The translations under genes and the position numbers were made by a program. Under the pieces are notes generated by a model, which was not told the origin of the DNA, did no database searches, and saw only the letters and a list, made by a program, of their open reading frames with translations. A DNA stretch of 64,000 bases from Flavobacterium dankookense (GTDB taxonomy: Bacteria; Bacteroidota; Bacteroidia; Flavobacteriales; Flavobacteriaceae). Shown piece after piece: positions 51,690 through 61,233 of this stretch. The stretch lies in contig NZ_SNXR01000017.1 of assembly GCF_004362665.1 (NCBI RefSeq), positions 1-64,000 on the forward strand, written 5' to 3'. Every line of letters begins with the position of its first letter. Position 1 is the first letter of the stretch.

Positions 51690-54600
51690 GTGGGCAAAAT
51701 CAAACTCTCAATACTTTTCGTGTTTTTTTCACAAATGGTGTTTTGTCAATTGTCAAACTTTGGTTTAACTGTAATTTCTTCCAATGAAACGTGTACGGCA
51801 AATGGTACGATAACAATTTCAGTAAATAATACAACTGTTGGTGCTACAATGTTGTATTCGATATACAAACTTCCTGATATAACTACGCCAATTTCTGTTC
51901 AGTCTGCTACTACTTTAGGCGGTTTGACATCTGGAACGTATAGAGTTGTTGCTACACAATCATTAGGAAATGAAAATGCAAGTAAGCAACAAGATGTTAT
52001 AATTACAAATCAAATTTCCCCGCTAAGCTATACACTTGATAGTAAAAATGAACTCTGTGGAAACGATGGAGAAATTATTGTAAGCACCGTAACAGGCATT
52101 GCACAGCAATACGAAATAATTTCAGGACCAGTTACTCGACCACTACAAACCTCAAATATTTTCACAGGTTTGACAGCTGGCTTATATCAAATTAGAGTGA
52201 TTAGTAACTGTAACGAAGGTGTTGTACAATCCTATACTTTATTTAGTGATGATCCAACGTTAAGCTGCAATTTAAATCCTCCATCGTTGTCATCTTGTAC
52301 GATGGTTTCGGTTGGGTTTAGTTTTTCTACAGTAGCGAGTGATGGTGTTGTAGCTTATCCTTTAGCAGTTACTACTACCGTTTTTCCTCCAACTGGTTCT
52401 CCAATAGTTTCTAATTCAACAATTACTTTTGGTTCAGGATTTAGTACTTCAATTCCTTATTATAACGGTCAATCCTATAATTACTCTTTTTCTATAACCG
52501 ATGCTTGTGGAGAAAACTATGTTTTAAATGGAAGTGTACAAACGCTTTCCACTTCAGTTAGTTATACTGTTCTAACCCAAAATTGCACTCAAAAAAGTAT
52601 TAAATTTTCTGATGTAGTAGCATTAACCTTAACAGCTGCGCCAAGTACATATCCAAATTCACTTCCTCAAAATTTTACTTCACAAATAATTAATAATCAA
52701 GTTACGATTAATAATCTTGGAGCTGGAACTTATGTTTTTAATGCAACAAATTTATGTGGAGTTGCTCAAGTGATTTCTATTGTAATTGAAATTTCAGAAG
52801 GAAATGATCCTTACCATATTTTGTTTAATAGAACCTGTTCATCAAGCTCACTTCTCATTTTTGACATTTCGCAATTGATATTGACTTCTTCTCCAACTGC
52901 TTATAATGTGACTTTGCCTCAGGATTATACTAATTTAATTAATAATGCTAATTATGCCGCATTTGTGAACCTGCCAGTTGGAGTTTATGTTTTTTCAGTG
53001 ATAGATCTCTGCGGTCAACCAAAGATAATGACAATAACTATTGAACCATTAGCTGTTCCACCAACAGTAACTGTTCTAGAAGGTTGTAATGACAATGTTG
53101 GCTCATTTAAAGTGAGTGGTTTGATGCAAAGTATTAATTTAATTTCAGCACCAAGTTCATTTGCAACTTCATTTCCAGTTGATTATACGTCAAGCTTAAT
53201 TTCTGGAAACTCCGCTTTAGTTTTGGATATGTTACCGCCAGGAAGTTATACCTTTGAAATTACTGATTCATGCAACATAATGTATACCAAAACGGCTGTT
53301 GTTTTGGGGTATACAGACAATACAATTCTTGATGTTCAGGCAAATTGTGGTTCATTCAATCTTAATTTAAATCACACTAGTAGTAATAACAATGATGTGA
53401 AATTTTGGTTGCAAAAATATAATCCGAATACAAATTCTTGGGAACATCCTTTCAATGGGAATCAATATCTCGAAGGAGTTGTACCTATTGAAAACAATTC
53501 TTTTTTAATTCAAAATAATGCTTCCACTTTTAATCTAGCTACACTTGGAGATTTTAGAATTGTGAAATCCTATAAATGTTACATCGAAAACAGTCTTGCA
53601 CTTGCCAATTGTATTCGAGTTATTGAGGAGTTTGAGTTCAAAGGCGTTCCACAAATCATTGATATATATTCTATTTCGTGTGGAGCAACTTTTGAAGTTA
53701 TTGTTGATGCTGTTGGATTAAATCCACTTGTTTATAGAATTAAAACAAAAAACAATTTACCTTTTTTGATAGAAAATGGTAGTTCGTATTTATTTTCAAA
53801 CCTAGAACCAGCCATTTATAATTTTGAAGTGGAAGATGGTTGTAATAATACAGTGAATAGATTTTTTGAAGTTCTAAATCCAAATCCGTTAGAAATCACC
53901 ACAAATTCAACGCTTTGCAATGGAGAAAATGTTACACTGATTGCGCCTAATTTCGATTTTCTAGAATACGAATGGTGGAAAAACAATAACACAACAACTA
54001 TTTTAAGCACGAGTAATTCATTAGTTTTTCCAAATTTTAATTCCAATGTAAATAATGGAACCTATTCCGTTAGAATAATTTATGATGGTAATCCGAATTC
54101 TTGTTTGAACCAAGTGCTGACTTATACCATAGATGTAAATACAAATGAACCTAATGCAGGTCAAGGCGGAAGTTTTAGTTATTGTGGCACACAAAATACG
54201 GTTGATTTAAATACATTACTGCAAGGAACTTTTGATACTGATGGCGTTTGGACAGAAACCTCAAACAGCGGAACATTATCAGGAAATTTCTGGAATTCAA
54301 GCAATGTTGCTTTTGGTTCGTATAGTTTTACCTATCGCGTTGATGGAGATTGTGGTGTGTTTGATGAAGCCACAGTCAATATCACCATAAAGGAAATTCC
54401 AAATGCACCAATCGCTAGTTCCAATACCATTATTTGTGAAACAAAAGAGCTGGATTTATTTGCAACGACTATTCCAAATGTTACTTATAATTGGGTTGGA
54501 CCAAATGACTTTTCTTCATCAGTTCAAAATCCAACAATTGAAAATATATCGAGTGTAAACAACGGAATTTATACTGTAAATGTGGTTTTAAACGAATGTC

Positions 54601-55139
54601 CATCCGAAACAGCTTCGATAGAGATTTTCGTAAATGAATTACCAGAATTTGAATTATTTCAAAATTGTGTTAACAATGAATATGTTCTGAGTTATGAGAT
54701 ATCAAATAACGATGCAGCCGTTGAAACTGATTATGATTTTTCATGGTTTGGACCAAATAATTTTTCAAGCACAGAAAATCAAGTGACGATTACAAGAGGC
54801 GAAACTGGAATATATAATTTAACCATTACTGATTTGATTGGTTGTTCGGCTACTAAAGAAATTAACGTAATTAGAACGATTTGTGAAATCCCAAATGTGA
54901 TTACGCCAAACAATGATGGTTCTAACGATAGCTTTGATTTAACAGGTTTTGGTGTGAAAAAAATCGAAATCTACAATCGTTGGGGAAGATTGGTTTACGA
55001 CAAAGAAAACTATTCTAACGAATGGTACGGACAAAATAACAACGGCGAGTTGCTGCCTGATTCTACCTATTATTATTTAATTCAAATAGAAAATGAAGCT
55101 TCAACTAAAGTAGGTTGGATTTATGTAACTAAAGGATAG
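51690..55139 (+). CDS. giant T9SS type B surface protein 2 (paralogue)
   Basis: 1149 residues from a GTG start at 51690 (MGKIKLSILFVFFSQMVFCQ signal peptide); no ATG gives the signal peptide. Parallel structure to the preceding gene: LTVISSNETCTANGTITISV versus LTVTKTDETCTGNGSLTFNV, shared WLQKYNPNTNSWEHPFNG/WLQKFNSDTNQWEHPLTG segments, and the same C-terminal sorting domain (IPNVITPNNDGSNDSFDLTG, IEIYNRWGRLVYDK). Shorter by ~120 residues, apparently missing one central repeat. No -7 box as clear as that of gene 1. Confidence 0.9.
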   Translation: MGKIKLSILFVFFSQMVFCQLSNFGLTVISSNETCTANGTITISVNNTTVGATMLYSIYKLPDITTPISVQSATTLGGLTSGTYRVVATQSLGNENASKQQDVIITNQISPLSYTLDSKNELCGNDGEIIVSTVTGIAQQYEIISGPVTRPLQTSNIFTGLTAGLYQIRVISNCNEGVVQSYTLFSDDPTLSCNLNPPSLSSCTMVSVGFSFSTVASDGVVAYPLAVTTTVFPPTGSPIVSNSTITFGSGFSTSIPYYNGQSYNYSFSITDACGENYVLNGSVQTLSTSVSYTVLTQNCTQKSIKFSDVVALTLTAAPSTYPNSLPQNFTSQIINNQVTINNLGAGTYVFNATNLCGVAQVISIVIEISEGNDPYHILFNRTCSSSSLLIFDISQLILTSSPTAYNVTLPQDYTNLINNANYAAFVNLPVGVYVFSVIDLCGQPKIMTITIEPLAVPPTVTVLEGCNDNVGSFKVSGLMQSINLISAPSSFATSFPVDYTSSLISGNSALVLDMLPPGSYTFEITDSCNIMYTKTAVVLGYTDNTILDVQANCGSFNLNLNHTSSNNNDVKFWLQKYNPNTNSWEHPFNGNQYLEGVVPIENNSFLIQNNASTFNLATLGDFRIVKSYKCYIENSLALANCIRVIEEFEFKGVPQIIDIYSISCGATFEVIVDAVGLNPLVYRIKTKNNLPFLIENGSSYLFSNLEPAIYNFEVEDGCNNTVNRFFEVLNPNPLEITTNSTLCNGENVTLIAPNFDFLEYEWWKNNNTTTILSTSNSLVFPNFNSNVNNGTYSVRIIYDGNPNSCLNQVLTYTIDVNTNEPNAGQGGSFSYCGTQNTVDLNTLLQGTFDTDGVWTETSNSGTLSGNFWNSSNVAFGSYSFTYRVDGDCGVFDEATVNITIKEIPNAPIASSNTIICETKELDLFATTIPNVTYNWVGPNDFSSSVQNPTIENISSVNNGIYTVNVVLNECPSETASIEIFVNELPEFELFQNCVNNEYVLSYEISNNDAAVETDYDFSWFGPNNFSSTENQVTITRGETGIYNLTITDLIGCSATKEINVIRTICEIPNVITPNNDGSNDSFDLTGFGVKKIEIYNRWGRLVYDKENYSNEWYGQNNNGELLPDSTYYYLIQIENEASTKVGWIYVTKG

Positions 55140-55142
55140 AAA

Positions 55143-55907
55143 CTATTCCTCTTTATTTTGCGCTTTTCTAATTTTTTTGAAAAGATTTGACGAATATACA
55201 AAGTCAACAATCGCTTCGTTATCGGTTTTGAAAATGTCTTTTTTAGTTCCTTCCCAAGCAAGAATTCCTTGTTTTAAGAAAACAATTTTCTCGCCAATTT
55301 CCATTACCGAGTTCATATCGTGTGTATTAATTACCGTTGTGATGTTGTATTCTTGCGTAATTTCTTGAATTAAATTATCAATTACAATCGCCGTTTTTGG
55401 ATCTAAACCTGAGTTGGGTTCGTCACAAAAAAGATACTTCGGATTGTTCACAATGGCTCTTGCGATAGCAACACGTTTTTGCATTCCGCCTGATATTTCA
55501 GAAGGTTTCTTATGATTTGCATCAATTAGTTTTACTCTTTCAATAACAATATCAACACGTTCTTTGATTTCGGCTGGTGTTTTTGTAGTAAACATTTTTA
55601 GAGGGAAACCAACATTTTCTTCTACGGTCATGCTGTCAAATAATGCGCTTCCTTGAAAAACCATTCCAATTTCGGTGCGCAATTCTCTTCGTTCATCATC
55701 TGTTAAATCAGAATAAATTCTGCCATCAAATGCAATTGTACCACTATCGGGCATGTGAATTCCAAGTAAACTTTTCAGCAAAACGGTTTTTCCCGAACCA
55801 CTTTGACCAATAATTAAATTAGTTTTTCCGGTTTCAAATGTTGTTGTGATTCCTTTCAATACTTTTGAATCACCAAATGATTTTTCTACGTTTTTTACTT
55901 CTATCAT
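55143..55907 (-). CDS. mlaF: MlaF-like ABC transporter ATPase
   Basis: About 254 residues from ATG 55907 (MIEVKNVEKSFGDSKVLKG). Walker A GQSGSGKT, signature ISGGMQKR, Walker B YLFCDEPNSGLD, H-loop NTHDM. The SGGMQKR signature and SGLDP are typical of MlaF, the ATPase of the phospholipid-transport complex that keeps outer membrane asymmetry. It overlaps the mlaE stop by 4 bp. MlaD is not encoded nearby. Confidence 0.9.
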   Translation of the reverse strand: MIEVKNVEKSFGDSKVLKGITTTFETGKTNLIIGQSGSGKTVLLKSLLGIHMPDSGTIAFDGRIYSDLTDDERRELRTEIGMVFQGSALFDSMTVEENVGFPLKMFTTKTPAEIKERVDIVIERVKLIDANHKKPSEISGGMQKRVAIARAIVNNPKYLFCDEPNSGLDPKTAIVIDNLIQEITQEYNITTVINTHDMNSVMEIGEKIVFLKQGILAWEGTKKDIFKTDNEAIVDFVYSSNLFKKIRKAQNKEE

Positions 55908-56653
55908 TTTGCCAAAAGTAATTGAGTTAAAATATAATTTGTCAAAATAATCACTACCGACGTCCAAACGAAAGCAACGGTACTGGCTTTTCCAACTTCC
56001 AATGCGCCACCTTTCATATAATAACCATGAAATGATGGAATGGTTGCCAATATCATAGCAAAAACAATGGTTTTTATAAACGCATACGCAATATGAAACG
56101 GAATAAACTCCGTTTGAAGTCCTTGTATAAATTCTACACTAGAAGAAAATCCGCCATAAACTCCAGCGATCCAACCGCCAAAAATGCCCAGAAACATAGC
56201 AATTCCAATAACGAAAGGATAGAGTAGTAGGGCAATAATTTTTGGAAAAACCAAATAGTTCAACGAATTTACACCCATAACTTCTAAGGCATCAATTTGT
56301 TCCGTTACGCGCATCGTTCCAATACTTGACGTAATAAACGACCCCATTTTTCCGGCCATAATAACCGAAATAAAGGTTGGCGCAAACTCTAAAATCACCG
56401 ATTGTCGAGTGGCAAAACCAATTAGATATTTTGGAATTAACGGATTGGTTAAGTTCAACGCTGTTTGAATGGAAACAACACCACCAACGAAAAACGAAAT
56501 GAAAGCCACAATTCCTAATGAATCAATAACTAAATCGTCAATTTCCTTGAAAATCAATCCCTTCATTACCGACCATTTGGTAGGTTTATTGAAGACTTCT
56601 TTTAGCATCAAGAAATATTTTCCAATTTGTGATAAATAACGAATGAGCATCAT
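55904..56653 (-). CDS. mlaE: MlaE-like ABC permease
   Basis: 249 residues with five to six membrane helices. Conserved MlaE features: IVAFISFFVGGVVSIQTAL, ILEFAPTFISVIMAGKMGSF, and TEQIDALEVMGVNSLNYLVF. It forms the inner-membrane permease of the Mla-type lipid transporter with MlaF, encoded immediately downstream with a 4-bp overlap. Confidence 0.92.
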   Translation of the reverse strand: MMLIRYLSQIGKYFLMLKEVFNKPTKWSVMKGLIFKEIDDLVIDSLGIVAFISFFVGGVVSIQTALNLTNPLIPKYLIGFATRQSVILEFAPTFISVIMAGKMGSFITSSIGTMRVTEQIDALEVMGVNSLNYLVFPKIIALLLYPFVIGIAMFLGIFGGWIAGVYGGFSSSVEFIQGLQTEFIPFHIAYAFIKTIVFAMILATIPSFHGYYMKGGALEVGKASTVAFVWTSVVIILTNYILTQLLLAK

Positions 56654-56676
56654 TTTTATAAGTGTTCAGTTTTCAG

Positions 56677-56692
56677 TCCCGAGTATTCGGGA
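56677..56692. repeat. small inverted repeat TCCCGA-GTAT-TCGGGA
   Basis: A perfect 6-bp stem upstream of mlaE. The same stem is found at 6258-6273 and, extended by one pair, at 6296-6313, so it looks like a dispersed short palindrome. Confidence 0.5.
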
Positions 56693-56742
56693 TAGTAAGC
56701 AGTAAAAATACTATAATTTTATTTGATAGGTTAATTTTAAGT

Positions 56743-57591
56743 TTAAAATAACTTCTCTTTTATCTTTTTCCAGCGATAGTTTCGAATGAATTTGGCTTGT
56801 TCACGTGTAACTAAAAGTTCTTTTTTGGCTGATTTTGCCTTCCAAAAGCCTTTGATATAATCCATGAAAAGTAATGGTTTTCCTTTGCGCATTGCCAATT
56901 TTAGCGAAGCAATTGCCGTGATAAAAAAACCATAACCCAAACTGTAGAAAGCTTCGCCTTGCTTGTATCGTGCCGCTTTGTTATAACTTGCGCCAGTTGG
57001 TTTTAGGTGTTTTACGTGCAAACTTTCATCGGTTACCACTTTCCAATTGTAGAATTTACAAAGCAATTCGTCTACTGTATCCCAACCCATTGCAGGCTTT
57101 AATCCGCCAATTTCTTTGAAAGTCTCTTTTCGGTATGCTTTCAATGCACCACGAATGTGATCTTTATCGGTTAGATTTTCCAAAACCCAATCGCCGTTTT
57201 TCTCAATATAACAAAATCCGCCAACCATTCCAATTCGTTCATCCGATTGAAAATGTTTAATTATGGTTTCGAAATAATTAGATGGAAAAATCAAATCGGC
57301 ATCAATTTTTACCATAATATCATAATGATCATCCAAGGTTTCTAAACCTTTTTGAAATGCTTGAATAACTTTACTTCCTGGTAGATGAATTGCTTCCGAA
57401 GTTTTATTAACTAAAGAAATAAACGGATAGTTATCACAAAACGATTGAATAATTTCTTCAGTCTTATCGGTTGAACCATCATTAACCACCACAACTTTTG
57501 AAGGCAAAACGGTTTGTTCCACTATTGACTGTAAGGTCAGTGCAATAAATTTTTCTTCGTTGTAGGTTGGAATGATGATATAATATTTCAT
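56743..57591 (-). CDS. family 2 glycosyltransferase
   Basis: 282 residues. GT-A fold: IIPTYNEEKFIALTLQSIVE, VVVNDGSTDKTEEII, metal-binding DADLIF, and MGWDTVDELLC as catalytic region. Transfers a sugar from a nucleotide donor, probably to a cell-surface glycan or lipid; acceptor unknown. The methyltransferase gene is 17 bp upstream on the same strand, so the two are probably co-transcribed. Confidence 0.88.
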   Translation of the reverse strand: MKYYIIIPTYNEEKFIALTLQSIVEQTVLPSKVVVVNDGSTDKTEEIIQSFCDNYPFISLVNKTSEAIHLPGSKVIQAFQKGLETLDDHYDIMVKIDADLIFPSNYFETIIKHFQSDERIGMVGGFCYIEKNGDWVLENLTDKDHIRGALKAYRKETFKEIGGLKPAMGWDTVDELLCKFYNWKVVTDESLHVKHLKPTGASYNKAARYKQGEAFYSLGYGFFITAIASLKLAMRKGKPLLFMDYIKGFWKAKSAKKELLVTREQAKFIRNYRWKKIKEKLF

Positions 57592-57608
57592 TTTCTAAAT
57601 ACTGAAAA

Positions 57609-58130
57609 CTATTTTCTCTCCGCGTAAACCAAATAATACCTTGGTGTAAACCAACGGAACAACGGACGAAAGCCAAATTTCTTAACCGGATGTGTAAACT
57701 TTACGCTATCGATGATTTTGAAACCGGTTTTTTCTAATAACCAATCCAATTGCCAGTCTTCAAATTCGTGGTAATGTCTGTCCCATTTATCGGTTTTGCT
57801 TCTGTAAGCTGGAGAAAACCACAATCGCAACGGAATGGAAATAAGCACTTTGTCACATTTTACATTTTCTAAAACCGTATAAGGATTGAGTAAATGTTCA
57901 AAAATTTCAAAACCAGTAAATACTTCATAAGATGCGTTTTGCAAAGCGGTTTGGTTATTGTCTAAATCTTCACCTTTGGTGTTAATGACTTTATAACCAT
58001 TATCTTCCATGATTTTGGAAAACGGATTTGGAACGCCCAAATCAAAAATGGTTTCCGAAGTTTTGATGTGTTTTTTTAGAAAATCTAACGTGATGTTGAA
58101 GCGTTTGCTTGGATATGTTTTCTCGTACAT
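57609..58130 (-). CDS. class I SAM-dependent methyltransferase-like protein
   Basis: 173 residues. The SAM-binding segment is ETIFDLGVPNPFSKIM (motif I, with Gly), then KVINTKGEDLDNN (acidic) and FEIFEHLLNPYTVLENV, where E-x-x-E-H replaces the common D-VLEH motif. Methyltransferases of this kind sit beside glycosyltransferases in surface-polysaccharide loci, which fits here. The C-terminal third (FGFRPLFRWFTPRYYLVYAERK) is basic and aromatic. Substrate unknown. Start chosen at ATG 58130; the upstream region 58131-58156 is short. Confidence 0.78.
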   Translation of the reverse strand: MYEKTYPSKRFNITLDFLKKHIKTSETIFDLGVPNPFSKIMEDNGYKVINTKGEDLDNNQTALQNASYEVFTGFEIFEHLLNPYTVLENVKCDKVLISIPLRLWFSPAYRSKTDKWDRHYHEFEDWQLDWLLEKTGFKIIDSVKFTHPVKKFGFRPLFRWFTPRYYLVYAERK

Positions 58131-58156
58131 TGTTAACTCTAATTTCTTGGACGAAA

Positions 58157-60253
58157 TTACAAATAAATTTTTAGTATTACTCTTGTACCGATAGCATTTC
58201 CCTTTTCATCTTCTAAATCAATGTACATTAGTACTTCGCCTGTTTTTCTTTCATTTATAAGTTGAAGACGTTGAGCTACAGAATTGGTTGAAAAAGAGTT
58301 ATGCGACTTATTAGATTTAATGCCTTGCGATTTTTTTCTACCAATTCCGTTATCTTCAATAGTGCAAATCAGGAATTCTTCTTTTTGATCAAAGTTAAAG
58401 TTGATTTTGACATTCTTTTCGCCTTTTTTGTGGAGTAAACCATGTTTGATGCTGTTTTCTACAAATGGTTGAATAAGCATTGGCGGTAACTCGGTATATT
58501 CGTCGTCAATGGAATTATCGATTTGAATTATATATGTAAAATCAGTTTCAAACCTCATTTTTTCTAGTTCAAGATATTTAGTAAGTATATCAACTTCGGT
58601 CGATAAAGGGATTTTCTTTTTACCTGAAACGGCAAGAATTTGTCTGGTTAAATAGGTAAAATTGCCCATTTGCTCATTGGCAATTACTTTGTCGCCATAC
58701 ATGAATTGTTCTTGAATGGAGTTGAGTGCATTAAAAATAAAATGTGGGTTCATTTGACTTTTTAGTGCTTTTAGTTCGCTTTCGGTTGCTTTTTTTTCAG
58801 CCAAAAGCGTTTTCTCTGTTTCTTCCAATGATATTTTTAAGAGTTCATTTTCTTTGTTAGTTTTATAGCGTTTGAACAATAAAAAACTGATAACGACCAA
58901 TGAAACTAAAAAGATAATTATGAAAAGATTGATTGATTTTTGGCGTTGGTTTTCTAGTTCAGCAATCTTTTTTTGTTGGGATAATGCTTTAATTTGACTT
59001 TCTTTTTTTTCGGTTTCATATTTAAACTCCGATTTTAAAGCGATGTTTTTATTTTCGTCATAAAAAATGCTGTCGCCAATATTTTTTGCTAAAGTTTGAT
59101 AGTCAAAAGCAGCTTTGTAGTTAGTAAAATGTTGATGAATAGTGCTCAATAACTCGGCAGCATCTTTTTTCTCAGCAGGATAATTGGAGATTTTGGCAAT
59201 TTTGAACCCTTTTTCTGCTTCAATTAGTGCTTGTTTATAATTTTTTTTGAGGAGATAGATTTTACCTAGGTTGATTTGAACTCGCGCTAAGTTGTTCTTG
59301 ACATTTAATTTGTTAAACAATGCTGCCGATTGTTTCAAATAGTTTTCGGCTTGGTTAAAGTTTGTTTCTTCCAAAGCAATTTCACCAAGATGCTTGAGCG
59401 ACATGGCTTTTGCAGTTTCAAAATTATTTTTGTTGGAAATGGTTAAACTTTTTCGAGCAAATTTTTTGGCTTCGCTATATTTATTTAGTTGAAAATTTGA
59501 ATTAGCCAAACTGTTTAAAAGGATGGATTGTCTGTTTTCCAGTTGATTATCAGTAGCAATTTTAAACCCTTTTTGATAATAAACAATAGCTTTTTGATAT
59601 TCTTTTTGGTTGTCAAATACTCTTCCAAGTGCTAAATAAGTTCGCTCAATGCCTTCGATATCGTTAACTTCTTCAAAAATTTTAAGAGCTTTTAAGTTGT
59701 TTTCAATGGCTTGAGTAGTATTTCCTTTTAGATTATATACATATCCAATGTCTGTTAAAACATAGGCAATCGTCGTTTTATTTTTAGATTGATTAGCATA
59801 GCGCAACGCTTTTTTAAAATAAATCAAACTGCTATCTACTTTGCCAAGATAGTCAAAAGCGGTTCCAATATTTTGCAAATTGGAAGCGCACTGTTCATCA
59901 AATTTGATTTTTTTGGCGACTAAAAATGATTTTTTATAACAATTGATGGCTTTCTGGTATTGGTCAGTATAATTGTAAAATGCACCTTCATTGAGCAATG
60001 CAATTGAATAGTATTTGTAAAACGTTTTTTGAAAAGTATAATTGTTGGATTTTAAGTTTTTGGAAGCAATGGTTTTGAGTTGGTTATTGTCTTTTATCCA
60101 AAGTAAATGGTTGTTTTCTTCTTCAATTTTTTTATTCAAATCATAGCAAAGCAAACTGTCTTTTACTAAAAGTGTAGTCTCATTTTTAGATTGAGAAAGC
60201 ACCATTTGAAAAAGAAAAAGTAAGCAACACTGAAATAAAAAACGTTCTTTCAT
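58157..60253 (-). CDS. TPR-containing LytS-type sensor histidine kinase
   Basis: 698 residues. Signal peptide (MKERFLFQCCLLFLFQMVLSQ), about seven tetratricopeptide repeats (80-400), one membrane helix near 445-465 (LFIIIFLVSLVVISFLLF), a coiled coil, then the His_kinase domain with LKSQMNPHFIFNALNSIQEQ (His504) and HATPase motifs (PPMLIQPFVENSIKHGLLHK, CTIEDNGIGRKKS). Partners with the LytTR regulator upstream, whose stop overlaps its start by 4 bp. The periplasmic TPR part probably senses an envelope signal. Confidence 0.92.
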   Translation of the reverse strand: MKERFLFQCCLLFLFQMVLSQSKNETTLLVKDSLLCYDLNKKIEEENNHLLWIKDNNQLKTIASKNLKSNNYTFQKTFYKYYSIALLNEGAFYNYTDQYQKAINCYKKSFLVAKKIKFDEQCASNLQNIGTAFDYLGKVDSSLIYFKKALRYANQSKNKTTIAYVLTDIGYVYNLKGNTTQAIENNLKALKIFEEVNDIEGIERTYLALGRVFDNQKEYQKAIVYYQKGFKIATDNQLENRQSILLNSLANSNFQLNKYSEAKKFARKSLTISNKNNFETAKAMSLKHLGEIALEETNFNQAENYLKQSAALFNKLNVKNNLARVQINLGKIYLLKKNYKQALIEAEKGFKIAKISNYPAEKKDAAELLSTIHQHFTNYKAAFDYQTLAKNIGDSIFYDENKNIALKSEFKYETEKKESQIKALSQQKKIAELENQRQKSINLFIIIFLVSLVVISFLLFKRYKTNKENELLKISLEETEKTLLAEKKATESELKALKSQMNPHFIFNALNSIQEQFMYGDKVIANEQMGNFTYLTRQILAVSGKKKIPLSTEVDILTKYLELEKMRFETDFTYIIQIDNSIDDEYTELPPMLIQPFVENSIKHGLLHKKGEKNVKINFNFDQKEEFLICTIEDNGIGRKKSQGIKSNKSHNSFSTNSVAQRLQLINERKTGEVLMYIDLEDEKGNAIGTRVILKIYL

Positions 60254-60996
60254 ACACTGATACCACCAATAAATTCGTCGAAATCATTTTTCTTTTCCCT
60301 AGCAACTGGGATAATTTTGTTGTTTTCAAAAACGAGCGTTGCACCATCTTTTTTGCTGTATTTAGTAATTTTTAAAACATTTACTAAAAAAGAGCGATGC
60401 ACTCTATAAAAGCGATTATCGTTTTGAAGTAATTCGTCAAACTCTTTAATTTTTTTACTGACAAGATAATTTCCTTTGGTAGTGATAACGTGAGTATAAG
60501 AACCATCGGCTTCGAAATAGAGTAAGTCCTCTATTTTTATAAACTGCAATCCATCGGAAAGCGGTAAACCAATTTTTTGCAATTGTTGTACCGAGAGGTT
60601 TTCTTTTAAAACCGAAACTTGCTCAATGATTTTGTTTTGACCTCTAGTTTTGATGGCTTTTTCAGCCGCGGCTTGCACTTTACTTATACTAATAGGTTTT
60701 AAAATATAATCAATAGCCGAAACTTCAAAAGCTTGCAAAGCATATTCAGAATAGGCAGTACAAAAAATAGTTTCAAACGGCGGAATGTCAAAGTAGTCAA
60801 AAAGCGCAAAACCGTTTTCATTGGGCATTTCAATATCCAAAAAAACAATATCGGGTTTTTGTTTGTTGATAATTTTTACCGCTTCGTTTACACTGGTTGC
60901 TTCATCAATTACTTCAATGCCTTTGCAATAATCAGTAATAATGTTTTTTAGTATAGAACGTGCTTTAGGTTCGTCGTCAACAATTAGGGCTTTCAT
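60250..60996 (-). CDS. LytTR-family response regulator
   Basis: 248 residues from ATG 60996 (MKALIVDDEPKARSILKNII). REC domain with Asp8/Asp9 and phosphorylation site Asp54 (VFLDIEMP), and a C-terminal LytTR DNA-binding domain (YFEADGSYTHVITTKGNYLV ... FYRVHRSFLVN). The 267-codon frame upstream of this ATG is not needed. LytTR regulators bind two direct 9-bp repeats; such repeats are present in the intergenic region upstream, suggesting autoregulation and control of the divergent LamG gene. Confidence 0.92.
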   Translation of the reverse strand: MKALIVDDEPKARSILKNIITDYCKGIEVIDEATSVNEAVKIINKQKPDIVFLDIEMPNENGFALFDYFDIPPFETIFCTAYSEYALQAFEVSAIDYILKPISISKVQAAAEKAIKTRGQNKIIEQVSVLKENLSVQQLQKIGLPLSDGLQFIKIEDLLYFEADGSYTHVITTKGNYLVSKKIKEFDELLQNDNRFYRVHRSFLVNVLKITKYSKKDGATLVFENNKIIPVAREKKNDFDEFIGGISV

Positions 60997-61059
60997 GTAG
61001 GTAGTAGTTTCTATTTTCAAAAGTAAATGTTTTTCATGAAAAAAATTAGTCAAAAAAGT

Positions 61060-61089
61060 ACCGTTTATGAATTCAAAACGACCGTTTGT
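61060..61089. promoter_or_regulatory. LytTR-type operator A
   Basis: Two 9-bp direct repeats, ACCGTTTAT (61060-61068) and ACCGTTTGT (61081-61089), 12 bp apart. Both match the published LytTR box [TA][AC][CA]GTTN[AG][TG] at all nine positions. Near the response-regulator start. Confidence 0.75.
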
Positions 61090-61139
61090 GAAAACAGAGA
61101 ACTAAAAAGAGTTTTTAAAACAATAAAACAATTTAAATT

Positions 61140-61169
61140 TCCATTTATGAAGTCAAATCTACAGCTTGT
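61140..61169. promoter_or_regulatory. LytTR-type operator B
   Basis: TCCATTTAT (61140-61148) and ACAGCTTGT (61161-61169), each 8/9 to the LytTR box, with the same 12-bp gap as operator A. The flanking bases also resemble A (TTTATGAA..TCAAA). It lies 33 bp upstream of the LamG gene's -7 box. Confidence 0.65.
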
Positions 61170-61202
61170 GTAGTTACACATTCAAAACGAATGAATAGAA
61201 TC

Positions 61203-61210
61203 TAATTTCG
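61203..61210 (+). promoter_or_regulatory. -7-like box TAATTTCG of LamG gene
   Basis: One mismatch to TAnnTTTG, 23 bp before the start at 61234. There is no -33 box; the LytTR repeat at 61161 would take its place. Confidence 0.45.
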
Positions 61211-61233
61211 CACAAAATTCTAAATCTAAAAAA

